A DNA stretch of 64,000 bases from contig ATWE01000013.1 of assembly GCA_000421085.1 (NCBI GenBank), forward strand, positions 124,001 to 188,000, in the 5' to 3' direction. The notes below the pieces were generated by a model. It had not been told where the DNA came from. It did not search any database and was given only the letters and a program-made list of their open reading frames with translations. The translations under genes and the position numbers were made by a program. Every line of letters starts with the position of its first letter. Position 1 is the first letter of the stretch. This DNA comes from Ensifer sp. USDA 6670. Lineage in GTDB: Bacteria > Pseudomonadota > Alphaproteobacteria > Rhizobiales > Rhizobiaceae. This document shows positions 35,384-45,620 of this stretch, in pieces.

Positions 35384-36208
35384 ATGACGATGCAAGACAA
35401 TTTTTCCTCCTCTTTGCGCCGGCTCGCAACGGGGGTTGCCGTTGCGATAGTGGCGCTGTCCATCTCCGCCTGCGCCGGACAACAGGGCAGGAAAGAGCTG
35501 ACGACCGGATCCATCCCGAAGCTCACGAGGCCGGTGCAGTCGATGAATGCGACCGAACTCGCTGCCGCCGCCGAACGCATCGGCCAGGCCTATGAACGCA
35601 ACCCGAAGGACCGGGAGGCTGGGCTCAACTACGCCAATCTCCTGCGCATGACGGGCCGCAACGAACAGGCGCTTGCCGTCATGCAGCAGGTGGCGATCTA
35701 CCACCCGGCGGACCGCGAGGTGCTCGGAGCCTACGGCAAGGCCCAGGCCGCCGCGGGTCAGCTGGAACAGGCGCTCGCAACGATCGGCCGCGCCCAGACA
35801 CCGGACCGGCCCGACTGGAAGCTGAAATCCGCGGAAGGCGCCATTCTCGACCAGCTCGGCCGTTCCGCCGAGGCACGGCTGCGCTACCGCGAGGCTCTGG
35901 ACCTCAAGCCCAACGAGCCTTCGGTCCTTTCCAATCTCGGCATGTCCTATCTGCTGACGAAGGATTTGCGGACCGCCGAGACCTACCTCAAATCCGCGGC
36001 GAGCCAGCCGGATGCCGGCAGCAGCGTGCGCCAGAACCTCGCACTTGCCGTCGGCTTGCAGGGCCGCTTCCAGGAAGCGGAAGCCATCGCCCGCCAGGAA
36101 CTGACATCCGAGCAGGCGGAAGCCAACGTCGCCTATCTGCGCTCCATGCTGTCGCAGCAGGGCGCCTGGAAGCAGCTGGCAAAGGCGGACGAGGCGAAGG
36201 CGGATTGA
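35384..36208 (+). CDS. tadD: Tad pilus assembly lipoprotein TadD (TPR)
   Basis: 274 residues: lipoprotein signal peptide with lipobox SISAC (Cys29), then at least five tetratricopeptide repeats (for example ERNPKDREAGLNYANLLRMTGRNEQAL and YREALDLKPNEPSVLSNLGMSYL). In Tad systems TadD is an outer-membrane pilotin-like factor for the CpaC secretin and is essential for pili. It is on the plus strand, convergent with the tadC end of the main pilus operon, and has its own CtrA-like box upstream. ATG 35384 (MTMQD) or 35390 may be used. Confidence 0.92.
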   Translation: MTMQDNFSSSLRRLATGVAVAIVALSISACAGQQGRKELTTGSIPKLTRPVQSMNATELAAAAERIGQAYERNPKDREAGLNYANLLRMTGRNEQALAVMQQVAIYHPADREVLGAYGKAQAAAGQLEQALATIGRAQTPDRPDWKLKSAEGAILDQLGRSAEARLRYREALDLKPNEPSVLSNLGMSYLLTKDLRTAETYLKSAASQPDAGSSVRQNLALAVGLQGRFQEAEAIARQELTSEQAEANVAYLRSMLSQQGAWKQLAKADEAKAD

Positions 36209-36254
36209 AGATTGATCGGCCGGCACTGCCACCCGCGCCGGGTGGCGGCGCGCC

Positions 36255-36420
36255 CCTCATCCCGCTGCCGCGACCTTCTCCCCGCAGGCGGGGAGAAGGA
36301 ATATGCCGCCCTTTCCAAGTCCCCTCTCCCCTCCTGCGGGGAGAGGGCTAGTCCTCGGGTTAAACCCGAGGAGAGGGGCAAACCCGAGAAGAGGGGCCAG
36401 CACAGCCGGCAAGGGGCGGC
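36255..36420. repeat. GC-rich palindrome cluster between tadD and tadC
   Basis: Three strong hairpins in a row between convergent genes: CCTTCTCCCCGC/GCGGGGAGAAGG, CCCTCTCCCC/GGGGAGAGGG, and the ten-base arms TCCTCGGGTT (36352-36361) and AACCCGAGGA (36363-36372). These are probably dispersed intergenic repeats that also serve as bidirectional terminators. Confidence 0.7.
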
Positions 36421-36460
36421 AATCCCTTCAAGGCGGTAAACCACCTTCGCCTATCCTTCC

Positions 36461-37444
36461 CTAAAACTTGTCCGCCACCTGTATCCCCGCGGGGCCGAGG
36501 ATGACGGCGACGAGGACCGGCAGGAAGAACAGGATCATCGGCACCGTCAGCTTCGGCGGCAGTGCGGCCGCCTTTTTCTCTGCGGCGGTCATGCGCTGGT
36601 CGCGGCTCTCCTGCGCCAGCACGCGCAGCGCCTGCGCGACGGGCGTGCCGTAGCGGTCGGCCTGGATCAGCGCCTGCGTCACCGATTTTACCTCGTCGAG
36701 GCCGGTGCGCAGGCCGAGATTTTCGAGCGCGATGCGCCTTTCGGGCAGGAAGGAGAGTTCCGCGGTCGTCAGCACCAGTTCCTCCGCCAGCGGCTGCGAC
36801 TGCACGGCTATCTCGTCGGCGACGCGGCGCATGGCGAGTTCCATCGAGACGCCGGATTCGACGCAGATGAGCAGGAGATCGAGCGCATCCGGCCAGGCGC
36901 GGCGAATGGACTGCTGGCGCTTGGAGATCGCATTGGCGATGAAGATGTTCGGCGCGTAGAAGCCGACATAGGCAAATCCGACGGCAAAGGACACCCTGAC
37001 CATGACCGGTTTGTCGGCGAAATTCCCGAGTACGAAAATATAGAGAACCGCAACGGTCAGAAACAGGAACGGCAGGCAGAAGCGGGCGAAGAGGAAGGTG
37101 TTGAGCGCGTTCTGCGAACGATAGCCGGCCGTCTTCAGGCGGTTGACGGTGTTGTCGTCCACCAGAGCCTTTCTGAGGTTCAGCCGCTCGACGATCTCCC
37201 GGACCGAGGTGTTGTGCTGTGCCCTGAGGCTAGCCCTGCCGGTCGTCGCCTCGGCATTGAGCCGGGCGCGCTCGCGGGCGCGGATCTGTTCCCGTTCGGT
37301 GGCGACCGACTTCATCCGCTTCGCGAGGTCTCCCCGCTCGAGCAAGGGTGCCACGAGCGAATAGAACGTGGCGAGCACGGCCATCGAGACGAGCGCCGCG
37401 ACGAGGATGTTTGGATCGGTAAGCGTGTCTATCCAGCCGTCCAC
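36461..37444 (-). CDS. tadC: Tad pilus inner-membrane platform protein TadC (GspF/T2SSF family)
   Basis: 327 residues with helices at about 12-32, 120-150 and the last 40 residues; the T2SSF domain is seen in RRAWPDALDLLLICVESGVSMELAMRRV. With TadB it forms the platform on which the TadA motor acts. The start is GTG 37444 with GAGGATTCC before it, seven bases after the tadB stop. It is the last gene of the minus-strand pilus operon. Family assignment is secure; numbering of the platform pair (TadB versus TadC) follows gene order. Confidence 0.93.
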   Translation of the reverse strand: MDGWIDTLTDPNILVAALVSMAVLATFYSLVAPLLERGDLAKRMKSVATEREQIRARERARLNAEATTGRASLRAQHNTSVREIVERLNLRKALVDDNTVNRLKTAGYRSQNALNTFLFARFCLPFLFLTVAVLYIFVLGNFADKPVMVRVSFAVGFAYVGFYAPNIFIANAISKRQQSIRRAWPDALDLLLICVESGVSMELAMRRVADEIAVQSQPLAEELVLTTAELSFLPERRIALENLGLRTGLDEVKSVTQALIQADRYGTPVAQALRVLAQESRDQRMTAAEKKAAALPPKLTVPMILFFLPVLVAVILGPAGIQVADKF

Positions 37445-37451
37445 GGAATCC

Positions 37452-38462
37452 TCAGATGTCGAAGTTGATCATGTTGCGCATCACCCAGATGCCGATGCTC
37501 ATCCAGACGGCGGAAGCGCCCATGATGATGTGGCCGCGCGGGTCGGTGAAAAGAATGGTCATGTAATCGGGCGAGGTCAGATAGACGAGGGTTGCGACGA
37601 TGAAGGGCAGTGCGCCGATGATGCAGGCGGACGCCTTGGCCTCCATCGACAGCGCGCTGACCTTCGCTTTCATCTTCCTGCGTTCGCGCAGCACTTTGGA
37701 GAGATTGCCGAGCGCTTCGGACAGATTGCCGCCCGCCTGCGCCTGAATGGCGATGACGATCGCGAAGAAGTTCACTTCCGGCAGCGGGATGCTGTGAATC
37801 ATGCGGGCGCAGGCTTCGGGAACGTTGAGACCCACCTGCTGGGACTCGACGACACGGCGGAACTCCGTCCGGACCGGCTCCTGCCCGTCGCTCGCGATCA
37901 GCCGCAAGGCGTCGTTCAGCGGCAGCCCCGACTTGATCGAACGGACCATGACATCGAGCGAATTCGGAAACTCGTCGAGAAACTTTCTGCAACGGCGTTT
38001 GACCATGGAGCCGACGATCCATCGCGGCAGGCCGGCCGCGCCTATCAGGGCAACGCCTGCGGCAATGAGCAGCCCTGCCCCTGCCAGCAGGACGACAAGG
38101 AAGGCGAATAGTCCGAAAAGCGCACTGAACAGATAGAACTGCGCAAGCGATATCGAAAGACCGGCCTGCAGCAGGCGCTTCTTCATCGAAGGCGCCGTAT
38201 TGGCGGATTTTTCCTGCTGCTTCTTCTCGAGTTCCTTCAGCGAATCCTGAACGGATTTGCGCCGCTTCGACATCTCGTTGACGCGGTCGCGGGCCGCCTT
38301 GATCCTGGTGCGGTCCGTCTCGGAGGCGCTGACCCGGCGCAGGCGGCCCTCCGCCTTCTTCTCGGTCTCGATTCGGGGATAGAGCACGCCATAGGCGAGT
38401 GCTGCCGCCGCCAGGGCGACGAGGCCGGTCAATCCAAGGACGGTGATGTCTATTCCGAACAT
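37452..38462 (-). CDS. tadB: Tad pilus inner-membrane platform protein TadB (GspF/T2SSF family)
   Basis: 336 residues. N-terminal helix (about 5-28), a basic coiled stretch (about 35-95, rich in Lys/Arg/Glu), two helices near 100-145, the T2SSF domain with DEFPNSLDVMVRSIKSGLPLNDALRLIA, and C-terminal helices. ATG 38462 was chosen; the frame stays open upstream but that part is not family-like. It lies 55 bp downstream of cpaF and just before tadC. Confidence 0.93.
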   Translation of the reverse strand: MFGIDITVLGLTGLVALAAAALAYGVLYPRIETEKKAEGRLRRVSASETDRTRIKAARDRVNEMSKRRKSVQDSLKELEKKQQEKSANTAPSMKKRLLQAGLSISLAQFYLFSALFGLFAFLVVLLAGAGLLIAAGVALIGAAGLPRWIVGSMVKRRCRKFLDEFPNSLDVMVRSIKSGLPLNDALRLIASDGQEPVRTEFRRVVESQQVGLNVPEACARMIHSIPLPEVNFFAIVIAIQAQAGGNLSEALGNLSKVLRERRKMKAKVSALSMEAKASACIIGALPFIVATLVYLTSPDYMTILFTDPRGHIIMGASAVWMSIGIWVMRNMINFDI

Positions 38463-38517
38463 CGCTCGGTCTGTCCTTTGCTCGGAGCGGCAGGACCGCG
38501 GCCCGCGCCCGTTTCGC

Positions 38518-39984
<1,467 letters not shown>

Positions 39985-40045
39985 CACTTCATTCCAGTTG
40001 CTTCATCGATTTCCGCCCTGCGGGCGCCGGATCGGAAATATTCCG

Positions 40046-41332
40046 CTACCGCCTGCCGAGCTTCGCCAGAACCTTGCCGAGGCCGCCCCGGCGCGCCTTC
40101 TTGACGGCGGTGCGCCCGGTCAAGAGGTGCGACAGCTGGGAGAAGGTCTCGGCAGCCGGCGACTTCCGGTCGATCTCCGCGATCATGCGTCCGCTGTTGG
40201 AGGCATTGCCGAAGAGCACCGCATCGAACGGAATGATCGCGGCGGCCTCGATCTCCAGCGACGCGCAGAACTCATCGGGAGCGATCTCCGGACGCTTGGG
40301 CACGCCCACCTGGTTGAGCACGAGATGCGGCACCTTGTCGTTCGGCCTCAGCTTCTTCAAGGCATCGAGCAGGTTCTTCGCGTTCCTGAGGCTTGCAAGG
40401 TCCGGGGCGGCGGTGATGACCACCTCGTCGGCCGCGGCAAGCACCGAGCGGGTCCAGTCGGTCCAGCCATGCGGCAGGTCCAGAACGGATACCGGCGCGC
40501 TGCGCTGGAGGATTTCCAGGATCGGCTGAAAGGCACCCGTCTCGAAATCATAGGCGCGGTCGAGCATGGAGGGCGCCGCGAGCAGCGACAGATGCTCGGA
40601 GCACCTGGTCAGGAGCCGGTCGAGAAAGACTTCGTCCAGCCGCTCCGGTGCGAATACGGCCTCGGCGATCCCCTGCGGGGGGTCCTGATCGAAGTCGATA
40701 TTGGCGGTTCCGTAGGGCAGATCGAGATCGGCAAGGATCGTCTCGGTCGAGAAAAGATTGGAAATGCCCCAGGCGCAATTGTGGGCGATGACCGACGAGC
40801 CAGAGCCGCCCTTCGCGCCGATGAAGGCAATGCTGCGTCCGAGCGGCTCCGCCTCCGGATCCACGAAAATCGCCGAGACGGCGCTCAGCATATCGGCCAT
40901 CCCGACCGGCGCGACCATATATTCGGAAATGCCGTTGCGGATCAGCTCGCGATAGAGCGCGATGTCGTTGTGACGCCCGATGACGATGACCCTGGTGCTC
41001 GGATCGCAGACTTCCGCGAGCGGCGCCAGCTCCGAAAGCAGCGAGCGGGGCTCGGTTGCGGTTTCGAGAATGATCAGATTGGGCGTCGAGGCGCCCGCGA
41101 AGGTGTTCGCAGCCGCCGCGATGCCGCCGCCGGTAACCCGCAGACTGACCTTGGCCATGCGGCGGTCCTGACCGCAACGCTCCATGAGTCGCTGCACCGC
41201 TTCGCTCTCGCAGAAGGCATGGATCGAGATGCGCGGCAGGGGCCGGAGCTGCTCCAGATCGCCGGGGCGCGTTCCGTCGGCGGGCCAATCGCCGGCTGCG
41301 CCGCTGTCGATCGTGTATTCAATCGCGTTCAT
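40046..41332 (-). CDS. cpaE: Pilus localisation protein CpaE/TadZ (receiver-like plus ParA-like)
   Basis: 428 residues: N-terminal degenerate receiver domain (about 30-150, VIVIGRHNDIALYRELIRNG) and a ParA/MinD-type ATPase domain. The nucleotide loop reads AKGGSGSSVIAHN, so the usual GK[ST] lysine of the deviant Walker A motif is Ser, although the first Lys is kept. CpaE/TadZ positions the pilus machine at a pole. AAGGAA before ATG 41332 is a good ribosome site. Located between cpaD and cpaF. Confidence 0.93.
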   Translation of the reverse strand: MNAIEYTIDSGAAGDWPADGTRPGDLEQLRPLPRISIHAFCESEAVQRLMERCGQDRRMAKVSLRVTGGGIAAAANTFAGASTPNLIILETATEPRSLLSELAPLAEVCDPSTRVIVIGRHNDIALYRELIRNGISEYMVAPVGMADMLSAVSAIFVDPEAEPLGRSIAFIGAKGGSGSSVIAHNCAWGISNLFSTETILADLDLPYGTANIDFDQDPPQGIAEAVFAPERLDEVFLDRLLTRCSEHLSLLAAPSMLDRAYDFETGAFQPILEILQRSAPVSVLDLPHGWTDWTRSVLAAADEVVITAAPDLASLRNAKNLLDALKKLRPNDKVPHLVLNQVGVPKRPEIAPDEFCASLEIEAAAIIPFDAVLFGNASNSGRMIAEIDRKSPAAETFSQLSHLLTGRTAVKKARRGGLGKVLAKLGRR

Positions 41333-41354
41333 CGTTTTTCCTTGAAGGCCCGTG

Positions 41355-42035
41355 TCAGTTGAAGACGATCGTGGTTCCGCCGTCGCCCTTTTCCGTGCCG
41401 CGCCAGCTGTCAATCACCTGGCCCCGCTGCTCGGCGTCGATCGGCGACATCTGGCGCGGGCCGACGAGGTCCGTCGGATTGGCGATCTGGGCGGCGAGAT
41501 TGGACTGGGTGGCGCAGCCGAAATTGTAGTAGTTGCGGTTTTCCAGCGTGTTCAGCGCCAGATCTTCCGGCCACGCGCCGCAGGGTGCGGTCTGCGCAGT
41601 GATCGCAACATAGCTCAGGCGGATCGGTGCGGCGTCGCCCGTCACGGAGGCGTCATAGGTGGTTTCGATCATCTTCTTCGGCGATACGCCGCCCGCGGCC
41701 AGCAGGCGACGGATCTCCTTGCGGACGATTTGCGCGGCATGGCCATTCACCGATCCGCGCGGCAGCATGATCTGGATGACGCCGCTCGAGGCATTGCGAT
41801 ATTCGGCGGCAAAGCCGCGGATGACGTCGCGCGTGCCCTGAGTGAGCCGCGTATCGCCCGAGGCAATGGGAATGTCGATCGTCCGCTCGCCTTCCGTAAG
41901 CACGATCGGATGCCGGGTGCGGTAATCGTCCGGAAGAGCACCGGTCGCGAGCCTGTCCTTGCTGGCGCAGCCTGCCAGGAGGGCGGCGACGATCGCATAA
42001 AGGGCCACACGATGCGGCAAGCGGTTCAGGGCCAT
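41355..42035 (-). CDS. cpaD: Pilus assembly lipoprotein CpaD
   Basis: 226 residues with a lipoprotein signal (IVAALLAGC, lipobox Cys about 24) and the CpaD family domain: DDYRTRHPIVLTEGERTIDIPI followed by an OmpA-like periplasmic part. It is an outer-membrane partner of the CpaC secretin. Two cysteine-containing motifs, TAPCGAWPEDL and NFGCATQSNLAAQIANP, are family-typical. ATG 42035 was chosen because it starts the signal peptide; the frame is open to 42083. In the operon it follows cpaC by 56 bp. Confidence 0.93.
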   Translation of the reverse strand: MALNRLPHRVALYAIVAALLAGCASKDRLATGALPDDYRTRHPIVLTEGERTIDIPIASGDTRLTQGTRDVIRGFAAEYRNASSGVIQIMLPRGSVNGHAAQIVRKEIRRLLAAGGVSPKKMIETTYDASVTGDAAPIRLSYVAITAQTAPCGAWPEDLALNTLENRNYYNFGCATQSNLAAQIANPTDLVGPRQMSPIDAEQRGQVIDSWRGTEKGDGGTTIVFN

Positions 42036-42091
42036 CGGGGGCTGCCTTTCAAGACTGTTTCGAGCTGCGCTTCGCTTCTTCATGGCCCGGC

Positions 42092-43627
42092 CTATTTGTA
42101 GATGAAGCCGACATTGCCGTGATAACGGCCGGCGGGCGGCTGCGCCTCGGGGCGCCCATAGATCCGGTTGACGCGGCCGAGGAAAAAACTTTCGAGATCG
42201 TTCGCCGGGTTAAAGTTGTCGTCCGGACGTGAAATCGCGCTGCGGGCAACCGGCCTCACGAGGTAGGGCGTTGCAATGATGACGAGTTCCGTTTCGCTGC
42301 GCTGGAAGTCCTTGCTGCGGAAGAGCGTGCCGAGGATCGGGATCTTCGAGGCGCCGGGCAGTCCCGACATCGCCTGGCGGACATTGTCCTGGACGAGACC
42401 GGCGATCACGATCGAGCCGCCGGACGGCAGTTCGACGCTGGTCGAGGCTTCGCGCCGGCGGATGCCGAGGAAGGTCTGCCCCGGAATGGCTGTCATGCTG
42501 TTGCCCGTGACCACCGAGCCCTCATAGGTCGGCTCCGAGACGTCGGTCTCGATCTGCAGGCTGATGCGGCCGGGTCCGAGAACGACCGGCTTGAAGTTCA
42601 GCCGGATGCCATACTCCACGTCGTTCACCTCCCGCTCGACCGTGGTTTGGCCGGTCTCGTCATCGGTCGAGACCTCCTGCACACCGGCGAGACGGAACTC
42701 GCCGCCGACATAGAACTTCGCCTCCTGGCCGGAAATCGCCGTCAGGCTCGGCTCGGCGAGGGTGCGCATAACGCCGGCCTGCTCCATCGCGTTGATATAG
42801 CTCGAAATGGTGGTGCCGCCGATCGAACCCTTGATGAGTGCGTTCGTGCCGACGCCAATCATGTCGCCGAGATTGGCCGGGTTACGGAAGCTGATGCCGC
42901 TTTCGCCATCGGAGACGCGGCCGTTGAAGCCGAGCTGCTTCAGCACCTGCCGGCTGACCTCGGCCACGGTCACCTTCAACGTCACCTGATCGTCGCCTTC
43001 GATCGTCAGCAGATTGACGATCTGCGAGTTCTGCCGGTCCTCGGCAAAGATATCGGCATCGCCGTTATTGCCCTGTGCCGTGATATTGCGCGTGGTCGCC
43101 TCGCCGCCCTTGAGGAAGGCGCGTGCGAGATCGACAGCCCTGGTCGAGTCGAGCGGCGTGCGGACCGTGCCGGTCAGCACCACGTTGTCCGAGATGATTT
43201 CGACATTGATATCCGCATCCGGAATGAAGCGACGAAGGTTCGCCTCCAAACCGGCAACGTCGCGCTCGACGGCGACCTCCAGACTGACGATCTCCTCGCC
43301 GCCAGGTCCGAAGACGAAGATATTCGTCTGGCCGACCGACTTGCCGAAGAGATAGATGCGCCGCGAGGTGCGGGTGATCGCGTCGGCGAGCGAGGGATCG
43401 GCGACGAGAATGTCGTGAGCGTCGCTCGGCAGATCCACGACGACCGCCTTGTTGAGGCCGAGATTGATGATCTTCCGGGCGCCCGGACCGCTGTCGACGA
43501 TCCTCACGACCGAAGAGGAGGCGGCCTCGGCGACCGGCACGGTCGGCGACGTCATGCCCGAAAAGGCCAGACAGAAGGAGAGGCCGGCTGCGAGGGACGA
43601 CCGAAACATTTTTGCGATCCGTTTCAC
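42092..43627 (-). CDS. cpaC: Tad pilus outer-membrane secretin CpaC/RcpA
   Basis: 511 residues: signal peptide, T2SS-T3SS_pil_N domain (about 50-130, GLNKAVVVDLPSDAHDILVADP), a BON-like module, and the secretin core with VEYGIRLNFKPVVLGPGRI and the LPSGGSIVIAGL gate motif followed by PILGTLFRS. It forms the multimeric ring through which the pilus leaves. GTG 43627 gives a basic n-region MKRIAKMFRSS; ATG 43609 is the alternative. It lies 13 bp after cpaB. A plus-strand gene at 45621 encodes only the pil_N-like part of this protein. Confidence 0.95.
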   Translation of the reverse strand: MKRIAKMFRSSLAAGLSFCLAFSGMTSPTVPVAEAASSSVVRIVDSGPGARKIINLGLNKAVVVDLPSDAHDILVADPSLADAITRTSRRIYLFGKSVGQTNIFVFGPGGEEIVSLEVAVERDVAGLEANLRRFIPDADINVEIISDNVVLTGTVRTPLDSTRAVDLARAFLKGGEATTRNITAQGNNGDADIFAEDRQNSQIVNLLTIEGDDQVTLKVTVAEVSRQVLKQLGFNGRVSDGESGISFRNPANLGDMIGVGTNALIKGSIGGTTISSYINAMEQAGVMRTLAEPSLTAISGQEAKFYVGGEFRLAGVQEVSTDDETGQTTVEREVNDVEYGIRLNFKPVVLGPGRISLQIETDVSEPTYEGSVVTGNSMTAIPGQTFLGIRRREASTSVELPSGGSIVIAGLVQDNVRQAMSGLPGASKIPILGTLFRSKDFQRSETELVIIATPYLVRPVARSAISRPDDNFNPANDLESFFLGRVNRIYGRPEAQPPAGRYHGNVGFIYK

Positions 43628-43640
43628 CTTGCGCCCCGTC

Positions 43641-44450
43641 CTACTTCTGGTTCTGGAGGGCCACACCGTCGCCCTTGACGATGGAGCCCGACTTGATGAC
43701 CTGAATGCTCGGCCGGCCGTCGCCGTTGAGAAGGTAGTCGGCAGCCGTGGTGTCCGGCTCCTGTGCGTCGGCGACGCTGCGCAGCGCCAACGATATGCGG
43801 TCCGCCATCTGCTGCGCGACCGTCATGACCTTCGATTGATCCGGTGTCAGCTCCAGCGTCGCGGTCGTACCGACGACCGCTTTCGAACCGTCCTCCTTCT
43901 CCTCGATCTGCTGGTCGATTGCGAGCACGCGGACATTGCTCAGCACCGTTTCGGTCAGATAGAAATCGCCGTCGGACTTGCGCACCATGATCACGTCGAC
44001 GCGATCGTTGGGCAGGATGAAGCCGCCCGCCCCGGTCGCGACGGTGATCTCCGTGGCGACGGCGCGCTTTCCGGCCGGCAGCAGCGACGACATGATCCGG
44101 TTCGATGCGTCGGCGATCTTTTCCTGGCGAACCGGCTCGCCGGTGAAGATCGGCAGGCGGACCACAGCGCCGGCAAGGTCTTCGACGGCGGCTGGACGAT
44201 TTTCCTCTGTTATCATGCCCTCCGCGACACCATCCTTCGGCCAGGCCTTCCAATGGATGGAATCGGCGCCGAGACGGGAGCCGACCGGCAGGCTCTTGCC
44301 GGCGACGAGCACGTTGATGGTAGGGGCCTGCTCTATGACGGGTTCCGCCGTCTGCGGGGCGGGCGCGCGGGTGAGCTTCATTGCCAGCAGCCCGGCCATG
44401 GCAGCGGAGCCGACGGCCACCGCCAGAATGATAATGCGCACCGGTCTCAT
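43641..44450 (-). CDS. cpaB: Pilus assembly protein CpaB/RcpC
   Basis: 269 residues: one N-terminal membrane helix (RIIILAVAVGSAAMAGLLAM), an SAF domain (about 45-110, VLVAGKSLPVGSRLGADSIHW) and an RcpC domain. It is a periplasmic factor that associates with the secretin and may contact peptidoglycan. It starts a group of tightly spaced genes cpaB-C-D-E-F-tadB-C; 127 bp separate it from cpaA, and that gap holds two TTAACCAT sites, so a promoter is likely there. Confidence 0.94.
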   Translation of the reverse strand: MRPVRIIILAVAVGSAAMAGLLAMKLTRAPAPQTAEPVIEQAPTINVLVAGKSLPVGSRLGADSIHWKAWPKDGVAEGMITEENRPAAVEDLAGAVVRLPIFTGEPVRQEKIADASNRIMSSLLPAGKRAVATEITVATGAGGFILPNDRVDVIMVRKSDGDFYLTETVLSNVRVLAIDQQIEEKEDGSKAVVGTTATLELTPDQSKVMTVAQQMADRISLALRSVADAQEPDTTAADYLLNGDGRPSIQVIKSGSIVKGDGVALQNQK

Positions 44451-44509
44451 GATCGCCCCAAATCCCCAAGAATTGCCCGGGATCAGCTTGATCAGGAATT
44501 GGTGTAATT

Positions 44510-44543
44510 ATGGTTAACGAGTTGCTTATGGAGATGGTTAACG
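44510..44543 (-). promoter_or_regulatory. Paired CtrA half-sites upstream of cpaB
   Basis: On the minus strand the ten-base word CGTTAACCAT occurs twice, at 44510-44519 and 44534-44543, 24 bp apart. TTAACCAT is the half-site reported for CtrA in rhizobia. The pair sits 60-95 bp before the cpaB start. Confidence 0.6.
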
Positions 44544-44577
44544 GGGGCTGCGCCGCGGCCGCTGAGAGGAATCCGCA

Positions 44578-45102
44578 TCAGGAGAGCTGCGCGAATGCTA
44601 GCTGCATCAGCGGGGAAGAAGGATAGGCTGCGAAGCCGCCGAGAGCGATGGCGATGCCGTACGGGATTTTCTTGGCGGACAGCAAAAGACGCGGAACTGG
44701 GATACGAGCGGCAAGAATTAGGTTCTCCTTGCTGCGCAAGAGCAGAACGATCAGGGTCAGGAGTCCCCCGAAGAATGAAACGTATAAAAGAAATGTGACG
44801 AGTGACTCGTTGAAACCGAACCAAGCGGCGCTTGCTGTTAGCAGCTTTGCATCTCCGCCACCCATCACGTTTGCTGCGAATAGGGCGAAGGAGAACACAA
44901 AGATGAGCCCCGCGGCTGCGGTGTGCAGACCAAGCTGCGAGAGATCAAGACCAGCAAGCGGCGCGACGAAGAAAAATGACACGAGCAAGACCAGGGAAAC
45001 TCGGTTCGGAATTGTCATCGTGAGCAGATCGGAAAACGCGGCTAGTGCAAGACAAAAGGGAAAGACAACCAGAATAGTTGCATTGATCATCTCGAACTCC
45101 AT
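44578..45102 (-). CDS. cpaA: Prepilin peptidase CpaA/TadV (A24)
   Basis: 174 residues, about six membrane helices, aspartyl protease of the small A24A type. The two catalytic Asp lie in FSDLLTMTIPNR and VMGGGDAKLL. It removes the leader of the Flp pilin and probably of the TadE/F-type pseudopilins coded at 46150 and 46793. It is 84 bp downstream of pilA, after a terminator hairpin. Codon use is slightly more AT-rich than in neighbours. ATG 45102 or the ATG at 45090 may be the start. Confidence 0.92.
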   Translation of the reverse strand: MEFEMINATILVVFPFCLALAAFSDLLTMTIPNRVSLVLLVSFFFVAPLAGLDLSQLGLHTAAAGLIFVFSFALFAANVMGGGDAKLLTASAAWFGFNESLVTFLLYVSFFGGLLTLIVLLLRSKENLILAARIPVPRLLLSAKKIPYGIAIALGGFAAYPSSPLMQLAFAQLS

Positions 45103-45131
45103 CCGGCTGTCCCCGGCGAAAAGCCAAGTTT

Positions 45132-45161
45132 GGAAAAAAGTAAGCCGCCCCTAAGGGCGGC
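45132..45161 (-). terminator. Intrinsic terminator after pilA
   Basis: On the minus strand GCCGCCC-TTAG-GGGCGGC (45144-45161) is followed by TTACTTTTTTCC (45132-45143). It lies between the pilA stop and the cpaA start, and may allow much more pilin than peptidase mRNA. Confidence 0.85.
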
Positions 45162-45186
45162 CTTCTGTTAGGCAATAATACGGCCG

Positions 45187-45369
45187 TTACGGGGTGTTCG
45201 GTGCAACGTCCAGATATCCGCCCAAGTTGGTGAATTGAGTGTCAAGGGCGTCCCCGAGCGTCGTCGCACCGGTGATCAACGCCACCGAGATCAGAGCTGC
45301 GATCAGGCCGTATTCAATTGCGGTTGCGCCGGACTCGTCCTTCATCAGGCGTGCAAAAATGGTCTTCAT
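45187..45369 (-). CDS. pilA: Flp-type type IVb pilin
   Basis: 60-residue prepilin: short leader MKTIFARLMKDESG, cleavage Gly/Ala, then ATAIEYGLIAALISVALI with Glu at +5 and Tyr at +6, the Flp signature. The mature subunit is about 46 residues, nearly all one hydrophobic helix plus a short tail. It polymerises into the adhesive bundle-forming fibre. AGGAG before ATG 45369 is an excellent ribosome site. First gene of the minus-strand pilus group; a CtrA-like box lies 112 bp upstream. Confidence 0.95.
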   Translation of the reverse strand: MKTIFARLMKDESGATAIEYGLIAALISVALITGATTLGDALDTQFTNLGGYLDVAPNTP

Positions 45370-45480
45370 GACTATTCTCCTCAAACTTCACTTGTTGTTC
45401 AGCACGTCCGTCAAACTGTTGCCGTTGATCGGATACCCTGAATTTAGCGGGGCCTAATTGCTTTCCGCTTAAGGAAACCG

Positions 45481-45496
45481 GTTACCGTGACGTTAA
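45481..45496 (-). promoter_or_regulatory. CtrA-like box upstream of pilA
   Basis: On the minus strand TTAACGTCACGGTAAC is TTAA-N7-GTAAC, one base off the full CtrA consensus TTAA-N7-TTAAC. pilA is a direct CtrA target in Caulobacter, which supports the assignment. Confidence 0.6.
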
Positions 45497-45620
45497 AGGA
45501 AACCCGCTTTTTTCTGGGTAAATGTGCGGAAAATGGATGCAGTAAATTGCGCCGCATTGGCGTAACCATTCATTCACCAAAAGGCGCCAAGATGCGGCAG
45601 ATAGACCGTCAGGACGCGCC

